From Cotesia glomerata (Eukaryota; Arthropoda; Insecta; Hymenoptera; Braconidae), in NCBI RefSeq assembly GCF_020080835.1, contig NC_058167.1, forward strand, positions 399,768 to 463,767: a stretch of DNA of 64,000 nucleotides, given 5' to 3'. This document shows, piece by piece, positions 19,399 to 29,871 of this stretch (position 1 is the first letter of the stretch; each line of letters opens with the position of its first letter). Position numbers and translations under genes: made by a program. The notes below the pieces were generated by a model. It saw only the letters and a program-made list of their open reading frames with translations, was not told where the DNA came from and ran no database searches.

Positions 19399-21448
19399 AT
19401 GTATGTTCTATGTTCACTAGGATTGGAAGTCATGAATTTGATTAATTCTTGCTCTTGGATTCTATGGGTAATACCAACAGTTATGGGATTTATAGCCTAC
19501 GACTGCAGCACTCCATTAATAAATATAACCTCATTATCATTAGTAGACATCAAAGATTGTAAGCTACCTATAGTGGAACCAACAATCACTAAAACAAAAG
19601 TGCAACTGTTACAATCAATAAAGGTTACTCATGTACAAGTTATTCAGTGCAAGCTTTTAATTTATAGGAAAATTAGTTATTGCGGTATACTTAATCATTT
19701 ATTCGGAGTTCCAAATGGTGACGTCGAATTTATTAAAGAAATATCGCGTGAACAATGCAAAGTAATTCATGAACTTGGTATTTACACTCTTCACGATACC
19801 ACACACTCTCAAATTGTTAGAAACGGTACCACTAGAACCCCAATTAAATTGGTAGGATCATACACTACTAGCGGTAATTGTAAAACCGGATCTTATACCG
19901 ACGATTACGGAAGTTGGGATGACGTAGTTGTAACGGGTTTTGCTACCTTTGAAATACAAGATTATTTAGCATCTGTTAATTTAGACCAAGACGAAATCAT
20001 ATTAAGATCAGGAGTTCGTTGTCTCCATCGACGTGGTGAATGTATTGATTCGGAAGGTGGAAATACTTATTGGGAAACACTACCCCGTGATCACTGTAAT
20101 TCTCGTAAATTCTCTATCCTATACGAAGGCGAAGCTAATAAAATCTATTCTCCTGCTAGTAAGAATGAGGTTTACTCGGTTATCAGTGATGGCATTACTT
20201 TTGCATTGAAAGCAACGGACACATTCGTGAATTGTATATCTACTTTAATTCGTACCGAACATCCTAGACTTTTTATTCTTGATATTGAAAAGGGTAGTTT
20301 CTTTAGAACATCAAATAAAATAGACGCAAAATCTATGGATCTTTTCACTTATGTTAATACTAAATTCGTTTACCTTGAACAACATTTCCATAAACAATTA
20401 GTTGCATTATATAATGACATAATAAAACAATCTTGTGAAATAGAAAGAAGAGTTTTACAAAACGCTATCATAATCGCCACATTAGCACCCGACGAATTCG
20501 CGTTACAATTCCTCAAAGAACCAGGATATATTGCTCATGTATTGGGAGAAGTGATAAGGTTCGCAAAATGTACACCTGTAGAAGTAAAATGTAGAGAAAC
20601 TGAACATTGTTATCAGGAATTACCAGTAGTACGTGGAGAGAGCGAAGTTCCATATTTCATGTTACCAAAACACATATATTAGTAAAACCGGTACTCAAAT
20701 AGACTGTAACCCTCTTTTTAGCACCCGTCTACCGTTTACAAAACGCTTGGTATGAGTTTACACCTAGACCTTCGCTAGTACCTACTCCACATCATCTTTC
20801 AATGACTACCAATTATTCCTGGACTTACGTTTCAGCACAAGGTTTAGCAACAGGTGGTATTTACTCTGACGCCGATATTGAAAGACTAACTGATCACTTA
20901 ATGTTCCCCATCGAACGCACCGCAATATTACACACAATAGCTAGGGGAGCAACTGGTCAACAAATAGCAGATAGTTCTATAAAAATTAATTCTTTAATCG
21001 ATGAAGCCGCATTTAGAGAAACCCTAAGTAAAAGCATGGGGAAAAGTTTATAACTTCTTTAATACCATTGGAACCTTTAGTGTAACCGTATTTGGATTTT
21101 ACTTGACCTTTAAAGCTATTAAGTTTGTTTTAGATACCTTAATTCATGGTTACGCATTGCATGCAATATACGGATGGAGTATTTGGCTAATCGGTGCATT
21201 ATGGGATTCCGTAACAAACCTTCTATTACATCTCCGTTTTAATGGTGAAGACCAACCCGAAACTGAGACCAAAATATGTAGGGATGATAGTAAAATTCCG
21301 AACGTCGAGAACGACTCTATCCTATATACCACATAGTATTACCAATGAGCCTATTACTCCTCCCACATGTCCTACCATTACACAACTTACATATTCAAAT
21401 GAAGAAACCAAATCAATAAACAATCAATTATTACAAAAACACGATTAA
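19399..21448 (+). pseudogene. glycoprotein 1, chuvirus-type class III-like (copy 1, frameshifted)
   Basis: It starts just after the pol stop, following a CTCAG that could be the acceptor of a spliced env RNA. A hydrophobic signal (about 19432-19495) precedes YDCSTPLIN. Paired cysteines (IKDC, VIQC, YYCG, EQC, GNC, RCLHRRGEC, RDHC), GSWDDVVV and DSEGGNTYWETLP match my memory of glycoproteins of jingchuvirus/mononega-like viruses that were captured by insect retroelements. A strongly hydrophobic C-terminal region lies at about 21080-21240. The frame is broken by single-base run-length changes near 20668, 20715, 21031 and 21293. It would be a membrane fusion protein if expressed. Confidence 0.65.
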
Positions 21449-21502
21449 ATTTTTCATTTTTCTATATAATTTCTTTTACTTTCTTTTAGAATATTCCCCA
21501 AA

Positions 21503-23366
21503 ATGGAGAAATTCTATCTGGGAATTCTTCTCATCATATCAGCTGTGATCTTGACTACTAATGGAAGTGCTGTGAATTTCCGGCCATTTGATTTTAAAAC
21601 TGGTATTTACTTCGAGTATTTGGAAAACGTCCGGCTCACCAGAAACAACTGGAAATTAGTAACACTATTTAACCTAACTGATCTTGAACTTAAGAGACCA
21701 ACAATTTCTAATCTACAAATAGATTTGATTGATCAACAATGCGAAGCATACATTAATCTTTCAGATTGCCGTCAGTATATCGAACTAAATCTCTATAATC
21801 ATATGATTCAACAAATAGACTTGAAATTAACTGAGCTAAGTCGATTATTACAGGTAGACAATGAACAAACAATACCCATAAACTCTGATAAAGAGGTCAT
21901 ATTCCGTAGATATATTATGGATTTAAGTAACATTTTTCCAACGATATTAAATATACATACTCATATCTATAAGTACAGCCAAATCATTGACGCTGAACTT
22001 TTCTTTGAACAAGCACGTTTATTTAAAGTCAAAGGGAAATATGACAATCTAGTGCAAGACATCATTAAGCTCCTTAATCAGACTAATCCATCACCTCCAA
22101 TATACTTTAATTATCTAAGAGAATGGAATATTTATATCAGAGAATACTTTTCTCAATACCTTGATCATGCCAATAATGTAATAGAGACAGTAACTTATGC
22201 CATGTCAGGGAAAATTAAGTCCTCGAGTTCTAAGTCCTCGAGTACTTTCACAAGCCCTAAAGGAATTTCGAGCAAACTGTACAAGTTGCAATTTACTAAT
22301 TGATCCTGATGATATTTATTTAGGAGAAGTTGAAGTAAAATTCGACCTTTTTCAAAATTTCTTGTTCTTTTCTATGAAAGCTCCTCTTTTAGACTCTGTT
22401 GAATTCAGCCTCTTAAAAGCTCATCCTTATCCAGTTCCACAACAATGTGGAAACAAAACAATGTCCGCGTTCATACAACCTAGCTCTGATTATCTATTAA
22501 TGTCCTCCAATAACCGATATTCCCCCATAACCCGGGATGAACTAAACCATTGTTATAAGTTCAAAGATTTCCTAGTATGCAAACCAAATTTTGTCTTCTT
22601 TGAAAATACCTCAAACGCAATTTGCGAAATAGATTTATTGACCACTCATTCACGAAGCAACTTACCCTCTCAATGCATTATTAAAATAAATAAAGATTTC
22701 AGACCATATTGGAAATCATTGGAAAAAGCAACCGGTTGGTTATTTTCCGTTTCGCATGTTGAATTACGGGAAATAAGTCATTACAAAATAGTAGATAAAA
22801 TAGAGATTGTTGATTCAGGAATACTTACTTTAACCGATCCTTCCCACTCTTTAATAATTAATGACATTAATTTAATTGGATTCTCAAGTGACTCAGAAGT
22901 CATCACTTCCCAATCTACATATGAATTAGACTTAATACAGATTCGACCCAATATTTGTGAGCTAGAATTTCCTGAACCAACCACCTCTATCCCTAACCAG
23001 TTATCATATGATTTTACCTTAAACAAGATTTTACATAAAATTCAGAACGTTGTCATCCATAATCATCCTAATCTCAATACATCATATCTTATTTTTGGCA
23101 TGCTCCTAATTATTTCTATTATTATCACTAACATATTATATTTTAATTCCAGGAAACCAGTTGGAAATAGTCCTATTGAATCATACAGTCAGACTGAACC
23201 TACTTTCATTGAACCTGAAACGCATATATATGACATTCCTTCCAGTAGTGTAAGATCATTAACAACCTCACCAACCAATCCCTAGGATGAATCTAAATCT
23301 ATCTACGTAGAAATGCGTGATATTCGACGAACCCTAACTTAACAACCCATACCTGAAGAAATTTAA
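21503..23366 (+). pseudogene. env: glycoprotein 2, F-like errantivirus env (copy 1, broken)
   Basis: A strong splice acceptor (TTTCTTTTAG, 21480-21489) lies just before the ATG. It has a signal peptide (MEKFYLGILLIISAVILTT) and then FRPFDFKTGIYFEYLE, which aligns with the N terminus of the third element's env. A transmembrane segment (LIFGMLLIISIIITNILYF) lies at about 23090-23145. The frame breaks at about 22207 by one extra G. Two base substitutions create stops near 23285 (TAG) and 23341 (TAA) that copy 2 lacks. No furin site or fusion peptide is visible. Confidence 0.7.
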
Positions 23367-23403
23367 ATTCTAGCATCTTTCTTATTATTCTCCTAATCCT
23401 AAA

Positions 23404-23704
23404 ATGTACCTTTTCAAACAAACTAGAGGAATAACTAAAGATTTTGTTGATCTCATTGTTCGAATAGTCGGTAACGATTTGAACCTACCCGAAATAGATT
23501 TACCTGAATCATCCTTCAACACTCATGGTAACAGGGGTTACCTTGCAGCATATATTATTTCTGTAAATGAAGAAGTAAAAACAATAGTAAAAGACAAGAT
23601 TGAGCAATATATGCCAGAATATAAAAGGGAACTACGTTGGAAAAAGCAATATTACCAGGATCCCCTTTTTCCTAACAGATTATTACCCAAATTATTTAAT
23701 GAAG
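23404..23704 (+). pseudogene. late ORF C, truncated at the element junction (copy 1)
   Basis: It matches codons 1-100 of the ORF at 27534-27917. It has 100 codons up to FNE at 23704, where the sequence switches directly into an LTR in the opposite orientation. The open frame runs on to 23745 into LTR sequence and that part is not native. It marks the 3' truncation point of copy 1. Confidence 0.85.
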
Positions 23705-24867
23705 TGTCACGATCGAATAGGTCGAGACAGCGGAGTTTTTGTTAAAATGATAATTATTAAAGGTTTACTTAGATAAAGAGTTCATATTTCTGATTACCGG
23801 ATGATTCTACACTTTCAAGTCTGTTTTTATCTCAAATTCCTAAGCTATGAAATAATTAATTGATCGCGTCTTTTCCGGTTGAATAATTGTTCTTTATCTA
23901 TCCCGATGATATCGAGCGGCTTATATCATAGGGGAACCCTAGTTGCGACCCCGTGGCTAAGGTCAAGGGTAGTTAATGAACTGAAGGAAAAACAGGAGGC
24001 AGGTGGGTTTGGTGAATTATAGGTACTCGTGAATACCTCGTTTCTTACTGTAAGTTGGAAATCAGGTCTTATGAATGAGAAGAAAGAAAATGATTGGTTT
24101 CACACTTCAAATATATTCAATTTGTACTTACAAATTATTTAAATAGATGATACAAATTTAAGGACAATTGATGAATGCTGTTGAATATAATCTTCAATAA
24201 CTCTGGATAATGCACAAATATGATTATAATTATTAATACACTTAACAAACTAAACTTTGCACAACGTTTCATAGGAGCTCCTTAATTTGAGTCTTTATAA
24301 ATATATTGGTTTGGGTATTGAAACCCTAAATTATAATTTTAATTGTAAAAGCACCAGCTCTCAGAGCACCTAAGCCTCTTTAACGAGAGTAAGCAACTTT
24401 CAAAGAAAAGATTAGGTTGGCCAGCAAGTAGTTGTACTCGTCTAAATTTCTATGTTAGATTCTTGGTAGAATTTGGTTAACTTGAAATTTAGAACTGACG
24501 AGTGCGAGAGCCTTCGACAGTCTGAGCACTGGTGAACATCTTCAAGGGGTTTTTATACGATTCCCGCGACATTGTGGTTCCATAAGGGTATCGATTGTTA
24601 CAGGTTACTACGTGTTAAGATACAGAAGTCAGAAGTGATATATGACCACTTATATTACGTGACTAAAGAATCTGTTGGTTTCACTTGATAAACGATGGAG
24701 CCTGCTCTTATTGACACTACTATTAACTGTTATCGTTCCGATTATCAAAGTGGAGATTGAATTATATTTTGCGGTTAAATCGTAATACAATAAATAAAAG
24801 GAAAGCAGCCCCCGTCATTTATCTCACATAAAAGAAGAGTGTAGTGGCATAAACTTCGTTCGTCACA
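23705..24867 (-). repeat. 3' LTR of copy 2 (1163 bp)
   Basis: The reverse complement begins TGTGACGAAC at 24867 and ends GATCGTGACA at 23705. It sits directly downstream (in element sense) of a polypurine tract, so it is the 3' LTR of copy 2. Six substitutions set it apart from both other LTRs; two of them change the polyadenylation signal AATAAA to AATTTA. Its U5 end abuts copy 1 at 23704. Confidence 0.9.
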
Positions 24868-24878
24868 CCTCCCTGCCT
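24868..24878 (-). promoter_or_regulatory. polypurine tract, copy 2
   Basis: AGGCAGGGAGG lies directly against the 3' LTR on the minus strand, as expected for the plus-strand primer of reverse transcription. Confidence 0.75.
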
Positions 24879-26729
24879 AGAGTCGTCTTCGTCCTCGAAG
24901 ACTCTTATTTAAGGTTAACTTATTTAAGCTTAAAACAGGTGAATGGTGATCGTTTGTGCCACTACCAGAAAGTGTAAATGTTTTGTGTTACAATTTTAAT
25001 GCGTAATGTATGGCTTTTATAATTAGTTATAATTCGGAGGGATATTTGACGATTGACTAGACGTTGTATAGGTGTCCTGCCATTAACATTGAGTAACTGC
25101 ATTCTCTGCAAGTCCACCCCTTGGTTTGATGTAGCTGATCAATCCAGGTAGTTAGAGATAGTTGGCAATTTCTTCGAACCTTTAAGAAATTAGAGATTCT
25201 TTTTGGCCATGATTGGTGTTCACGGTGCTTGTTGAGCATGATTGTGGTAAAAGGCATTTCAGCGTCGCCTTCTACAGAGCTTTGGAATTGTCTGTAGTGG
25301 CAATTGCTCTTGGTACCAATTTTATTGATAGTGAACTAACAAATAATCAGTGGGCACTTTGATTAATTGTTGAAGAAGGTGACATAGGCTCAGCTTCATG
25401 CAATTCCAGTTTGCCAAAAGGAGGACGTAAGTAGAGACAGCAAGGAGAAATTTGAAGTTGTTTAGCCCGTGCTTGAAGTCGTCCCAATTACTGATGAGGT
25501 CTTTAATTATAATGCCATACACGTGATGTAAGTAGCTTAGTGTAGTGTGTAATATTGTTAATTTATAAACTTGAAGCTTATTAAGAAAAGAATCGATTTT
25601 TGATTAGGGAATTCTTACTCACTATGAAACATTGTTACTTATTTTACTATTATGGATTATTTGTACTGATACTTATTTGGTATAAATTGTACATTGCTTC
25701 GATAATATGGTTCAATATAATTTCTTTGGATAATAATTGCTTAAGATATACAATATAATATATAAATAGATCAATTGTAAAAACATCGAGAAAATTCTTT
25801 ATAAAATTTATATATTCATAACGAGTAATCCCTTTCTTTGCATAGGTCATGACCAGATTTGAAGATTCCTTATTTCATAGCATTGGAATTTTCAAATTTA
25901 TTACGTTAAGAATCAATAAATAGTATATATGTATAAAATATAATTGAATAATTAACAGAGAATAAGTAATATGATTTTTAAGGTGACCAAATATACATTA
26001 TTATTAATTCTTTTCTCTCTCTTTTTTTTTTTTTATTGTTATTCATATTGATTCTTGACTTTTCTCAAGAATTCAGTCTTTTATTAATTAGGTACGTTCG
26101 TTATGTTAGAGGTACATATGTCATTTGAAAATTAAATTTTTTTTTTTTTTTTTTTTTCTTTTTTTTTTTAACAGTCTTAGTAAGTCAGTCTCAATTGTTT
26201 GAAGTCAGTTGATAATTTTTATTTTATATTTAGGTATACTATACTACTGGTTGTTCCACACAGGCATTCTTAATCTAGAAAAATTATATTGAGAGATAGT
26301 ATTATAATACGTATTTCATTATATATTTTTGGTTGATTATAATTCTTCTAGATTATGGTACGAACATATAACTAGATTACACATGCTAATAGCTGGATAA
26401 ATATTCTTATTAAATAAATCTCCCTATTGGAGAATCACACAATTAATGATTTATTTGAAATCAGGGGCGTAGGGGTAGCAAGCTACAACCCAAGTGGTCC
26501 CCATGAATTTCTCAGTGAAGGTCCTTAGCAGCTTCTTGGCATGTTGTTTAATTTCTAACATAGATATACGTGTACAAAGGAAACATACAAAACACGACTA
26601 AGCATGCATATAAATATAATAAATATGTAGATTGTTCAAATCCTTTCCTCTCTCCTGGTAACTACCAAAAAAAAAAGAAATGATGAGTGTTTAAATATTA
26701 GGTTATAGGAAGGAAAAGAATAATGATGA
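24879..26729 (-). other. long 3' untranslated region of copy 2
   Basis: About 1.85 kb between the last ORF and the 3' LTR. A somewhat GC-richer part (25050-25525) has two adjacent minus-strand frames of 66 codons (25322-25522 and 25057-25257) that look faintly coding and may be a decayed gene. Poly-T tracts lie at 26025 and 26138-26170. There is no counterpart in copy 1, which ends earlier. Confidence 0.5.
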
Positions 26730-27533
26730 TTAAAGATAAAGCTCATCATAAGAAGAATAATCATAATCAAAATAATAATCATTATTCTTGTCGTTATCAT
26801 TATCATTAGTATTCAGTTTACGATGAACAAATAAAGATATTATATTCAAAGCTGTTTTTACTTTATTCAAGGTACGATAACCAGTCATTAGATCTTCATC
26901 TTCATAATACTTATGAAGGATCATGCATGATAAACACGAGCCAAGGTCAGAAAGTTCAAAAAGCAATTCTTTACAATCATCACATTTAATATGTACTTCT
27001 TCATCTATTCGAGGATAGTGGATGCCAAAATCATAAGAATAAATATTCAAATCAATGCATTTAGTACAGTAGGAAGCATAACCTAATTCTACCGCTGGTA
27101 GAAGCTGTTTACAACAAGATAATCCGTATCTTTTGCAACTATCCTCAATTTCTTGGGGCAAATAAATGGGTAGTGTTATTGTACAATCTTGGTGGAAGGC
27201 TTTAGGATTTCTCTTTTGTCCACAGAATGGCCAATTTTGGAAATGCTTTACCGGGCGTCTATTTCTTGGTTTCTTCAATCGGCGGTTATTTAAAAAGAGT
27301 ACTTCCAAATTAAGTAATTTGTAATAAGGTAGTCTAGGGGGTGAAGGAACTAGTTCATCATGAGGATTTTGAATATAATGCATTCGTCTAGAAAACCAAT
27401 ATAAGATTTCTTCTCTATAATTACGAGGACTATGCTTTGTTCGACCCGAGAGAAATGGCTGATAAAATAATTCCAAAGAGTTAGGAAGTTCAACAAAGAA
27501 ATCCCAAGCTACTAACTCAGCTGAAGGAAGATT
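26730..27533 (-). CDS. late ORF D: cysteine-rich protein, in frame with ORF C
   Basis: 267 codons continue in the same frame as ORF C after its UGA stop at 27534-27536; the first usable initiation codon would be TTG at 27476. Paired cysteines (WPFCGQ, KRYGLSCC, YCTKC, KCDDC, LGSCLSC) suggest one or two zinc-binding modules. The C terminus is an Asp/Asn/Tyr-rich tail (NDNDNDKNNDYYFDYDY). I do not recognise a family. No such gene is usual in gypsy elements. Possible roles include a regulator or an acquired host gene. Copy 1 lacks this region. Confidence 0.5.
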   Translation of the reverse strand, partial: NLPSAELVAWDFFVELPNSLELFYQPFLSGRTKHSPRNYREEILYWFSRRMHYIQNPHDELVPSPPRLPYYKLLNLEVLFLNNRRLKKPRNRRPVKHFQNWPFCGQKRNPKAFHQDCTITLPIYLPQEIEDSCKRYGLSCCKQLLPAVELGYASYCTKCIDLNIYSYDFGIHYPRIDEEVHIKCDDCKELLFELSDLGSCLSCMILHKYYEDEDLMTGYRTLNKVKTALNIISLFVHRKLNTNDNDNDKNNDYYFDYDYSSYDELYL

Positions 27534-27917
27534 TCATCTGTAAACACTCCCTACAAATTCTTTAAGTATGTGTAATACATAATTATCATAGGGTGTTCTA
27601 ATATGAACAGGAGTATCTTCATTAAATAATCTGGGTAATAATCTATTAGGAAAAAGGGGATCCTGGTAATATTGCTTTTTCCAACGTAGTTCACTTTTAT
27701 ATTCTGGCATATATTGCTCAATCTTGTCTTTTACTATTGTTTTTACTTCTTCATTTACAGAAATAATATATGCTGCAAGGTAACCCCTGTTACCATGAGT
27801 GTTGAAGGATGATTCAGGTAAATCTATTTCGGGTAGGTTCAAATCGTTACCGACTATTCGAACAATGAGATCAACAAAATCTTTAGTTATACCTCTAGTT
27901 TGTTTGAAAGGGTACAT
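27534..27917 (-). CDS. late ORF C (copy 2)
   Basis: 127 aa beginning MYPFKQTRGITKDF, about 40 bp downstream of glycoprotein 2. It is mostly helical and polar, with a conserved-looking core (NLPEIDLPESSFNTHGNRGYLAAYI). It ends at a UGA, but the same frame stays open for a further 267 codons (ORF D). The two may be one protein broken by a nonsense change, or a readthrough pair. Function unknown. Confidence 0.6.
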   Translation of the reverse strand: MYPFKQTRGITKDFVDLIVRIVGNDLNLPEIDLPESSFNTHGNRGYLAAYIISVNEEVKTIVKDKIEQYMPEYKSELRWKKQYYQDPLFPNRLLPRLFNEDTPVHIRTPYDNYVLHILKEFVGSVYR

Positions 27918-27954
27918 TTTAGGATTAGGAGAATAATAAGAAAGATGCTAGAAT

Positions 27955-29817
27955 TTAAATTTCTTCAGGTATGGGTTGTAAAGTTAGGGTTCGTCGAATA
28001 TCACGCATTTCTACGTAGATAGATTTAGATTCATCCTCGGGATTGGTTGGTGAGGTTGTTAATGATCTTACACTACTGGAAGGAATGTCATATATATGCG
28101 TTTCAGGTTCAATGAAAGTAGGTTCAGTCTGACTGTATGATTCAATAGGACTATTTCCAACTGGTTTCCTGGAATTAAAATATAATATGTTAGTGATAAT
28201 AATAGAAATAATTAGGAGCATGCCAAAAATAAGATATGATGTATTGAGATTAGGATGATTATGGATGACAACGTTCTGAATTTTATGTAAAATCTTGTTT
28301 AAGGTAAAATCATATGATAACTGGTTAGGGATAGAGGTGGTTGGTTCAGGAAATTCTAGCTCACAAATATTGGGTCGAATCTGTATTAAGTCTAATTCAT
28401 ATGTAGATTGGGAAGTGATGACTTCTGAGTCACTTGAGAATCCAATTAAATTAATGTCATTAATTATTAAAGAGTGGGAAGGATCGGTTAAAGTAAGTAT
28501 TCCTGAATCAACAATCTCTATTTTATCTACTATTTTATAATGACTTATTTCCTGTAATTCAACATGTGAAACGGAAAATAACCAACCGGTTGCTTTTTCC
28601 AATGATTTCCAATATGGTCTGAAATCTTTATTTATTTTAATAATGCATTGAGAGGGTAAGTTGCTTCGTGAATGAGTGGTCAATAAATCTATTTCGCAAA
28701 TTGCGTTTGAGGTATTTTCAAAGAAGACAAAATTTGGTTTGCATACTAGGAAATCTTTGAACTTATAACAATGGTTTAGTTCATCCCGGGTTATGGGGGA
28801 ATATCGGTTATTGGAGGACATTAATAGATAATCAGAGCTAGGTTGTATGAACGCGGACATTGTTTTGTTTCCACATTGTTGTGGAACTGGATAAGGATGA
28901 GCTTTTAAGAGGCTGAATTCAACAGAGTCTAAAAGAGGAGCTTTTATAGAAAAGAACAAGAAATTTTGAAAAAGGTCGAATTTTACTTCAACTTTTCCTA
29001 AATAAATATCATCAGGATCAATTAGTAAATTGCAACTTGTACAGTTTGCTCGAAATTCCTTTAGGGCTTGTGAAAGTACTCGAGGACTTAGAACTCGAGG
29101 ACTTAATTTTCCTGACATGGCATAAGTTACTGTCTCTATTACATTATTGGCATGATCAAGGTATTGAGAAAAGTATTCTCTGATATAAATATTCCATTCT
29201 CTTAGATAATTAAAGTATATTGGAGGTGATGGATTAGTCTGATTAAGGAGCTTAATGATGTCTTGCACTAGATTGTCATATTTCCCTTTGACTTTAAATA
29301 AACGTGCTTGTTCAAAGAAAAGTTCAGCGTCAATGATTTGGCTGTACTTATAGATATGAGTATGTATATTTAATATCGTTGGAAAAATGTTACTTAAATC
29401 CATAATATATCTACGGAATATGACCTCTTTATCAGAGTTTATGGGTATTGTTTGTTCATTGTCTACCTGTAATAATCGACTTAGCTCAGTTAATTTCAAG
29501 TCTATTTGTTGAATCATATGATTATAGAGATTTAGTTCGATATACTGACGGCAATCTGAAAGATTAATGTATGCTTCGCATTGTTGATCAATCAAATCTA
29601 TTTGTAGATTAGAAATTGTTGGTCTCTTAAGTTCAAGATCAGTTAGGTTAAATAGTGTTACTAATTTCCAGTTGTTTCTGGTGAGCCGGACGTTTTCCAA
29701 ATACTCGAAGTAAATACCAGTTTTAAAATCAAATGGCCGGAAATTCACAGCACTTCCATTAGTAGTCAAGATCACAGCTGATATGATGAGAAGAATTCCC
29801 AGATAGAATTTCTCCAT
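27955..29817 (-). CDS. env: glycoprotein 2, F-like errantivirus env (copy 2, intact)
   Basis: An uninterrupted 620-aa ORF with signal peptide 1-22, a long ectodomain with CRQYIEL and several N-glycosylation sequons, a transmembrane helix at about 525-546 and a 70-residue tail with YDIP and SIYVEM motifs. The N-terminal domain (residues 27-45) aligns with the third element's env. Where that env has its RNRR site and fusion peptide, this protein has only SDKEVIFRRYIMDLS and no hydrophobic fusion segment. A short in-frame direct repeat (LSPRVLSPRVLS) lies at about residue 240. It may be an attachment protein or helper to glycoprotein 1. Confidence 0.75.
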   Translation of the reverse strand: MEKFYLGILLIISAVILTTNGSAVNFRPFDFKTGIYFEYLENVRLTRNNWKLVTLFNLTDLELKRPTISNLQIDLIDQQCEAYINLSDCRQYIELNLYNHMIQQIDLKLTELSRLLQVDNEQTIPINSDKEVIFRRYIMDLSNIFPTILNIHTHIYKYSQIIDAELFFEQARLFKVKGKYDNLVQDIIKLLNQTNPSPPIYFNYLREWNIYIREYFSQYLDHANNVIETVTYAMSGKLSPRVLSPRVLSQALKEFRANCTSCNLLIDPDDIYLGKVEVKFDLFQNFLFFSIKAPLLDSVEFSLLKAHPYPVPQQCGNKTMSAFIQPSSDYLLMSSNNRYSPITRDELNHCYKFKDFLVCKPNFVFFENTSNAICEIDLLTTHSRSNLPSQCIIKINKDFRPYWKSLEKATGWLFSVSHVELQEISHYKIVDKIEIVDSGILTLTDPSHSLIINDINLIGFSSDSEVITSQSTYELDLIQIRPNICELEFPEPTTSIPNQLSYDFTLNKILHKIQNVVIHNHPNLNTSYLIFGMLLIISIIITNILYFNSRKPVGNSPIESYSQTEPTFIEPETHIYDIPSSSVRSLTTSPTNPEDESKSIYVEMRDIRRTLTLQPIPEEI

Positions 29818-29871
29818 TTTGGGGAATATTCTAAAAGAAAGTAAAAGAAATTATATAGAAAAATGAAAAAT

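Larger units (their letters stand above)
11118..23704 (+). mobile_element. gypsy-like errantivirus element, copy 1, 3'-truncated
   Basis: It has a 5' LTR, primer site and the genes up to codon 100 of ORF C, then stops where the inverted copy 2 begins. The 3' LTR, polypurine tract and ORF D are missing. RT is inactivated by an internal deletion at about 16290. Confidence 0.85.

Noticed and set aside
23404..23745. ORF C of copy 1 as a complete gene ending at 23745
   Set aside because: The last 14 codons are LTR sequence read through the junction at 23704.
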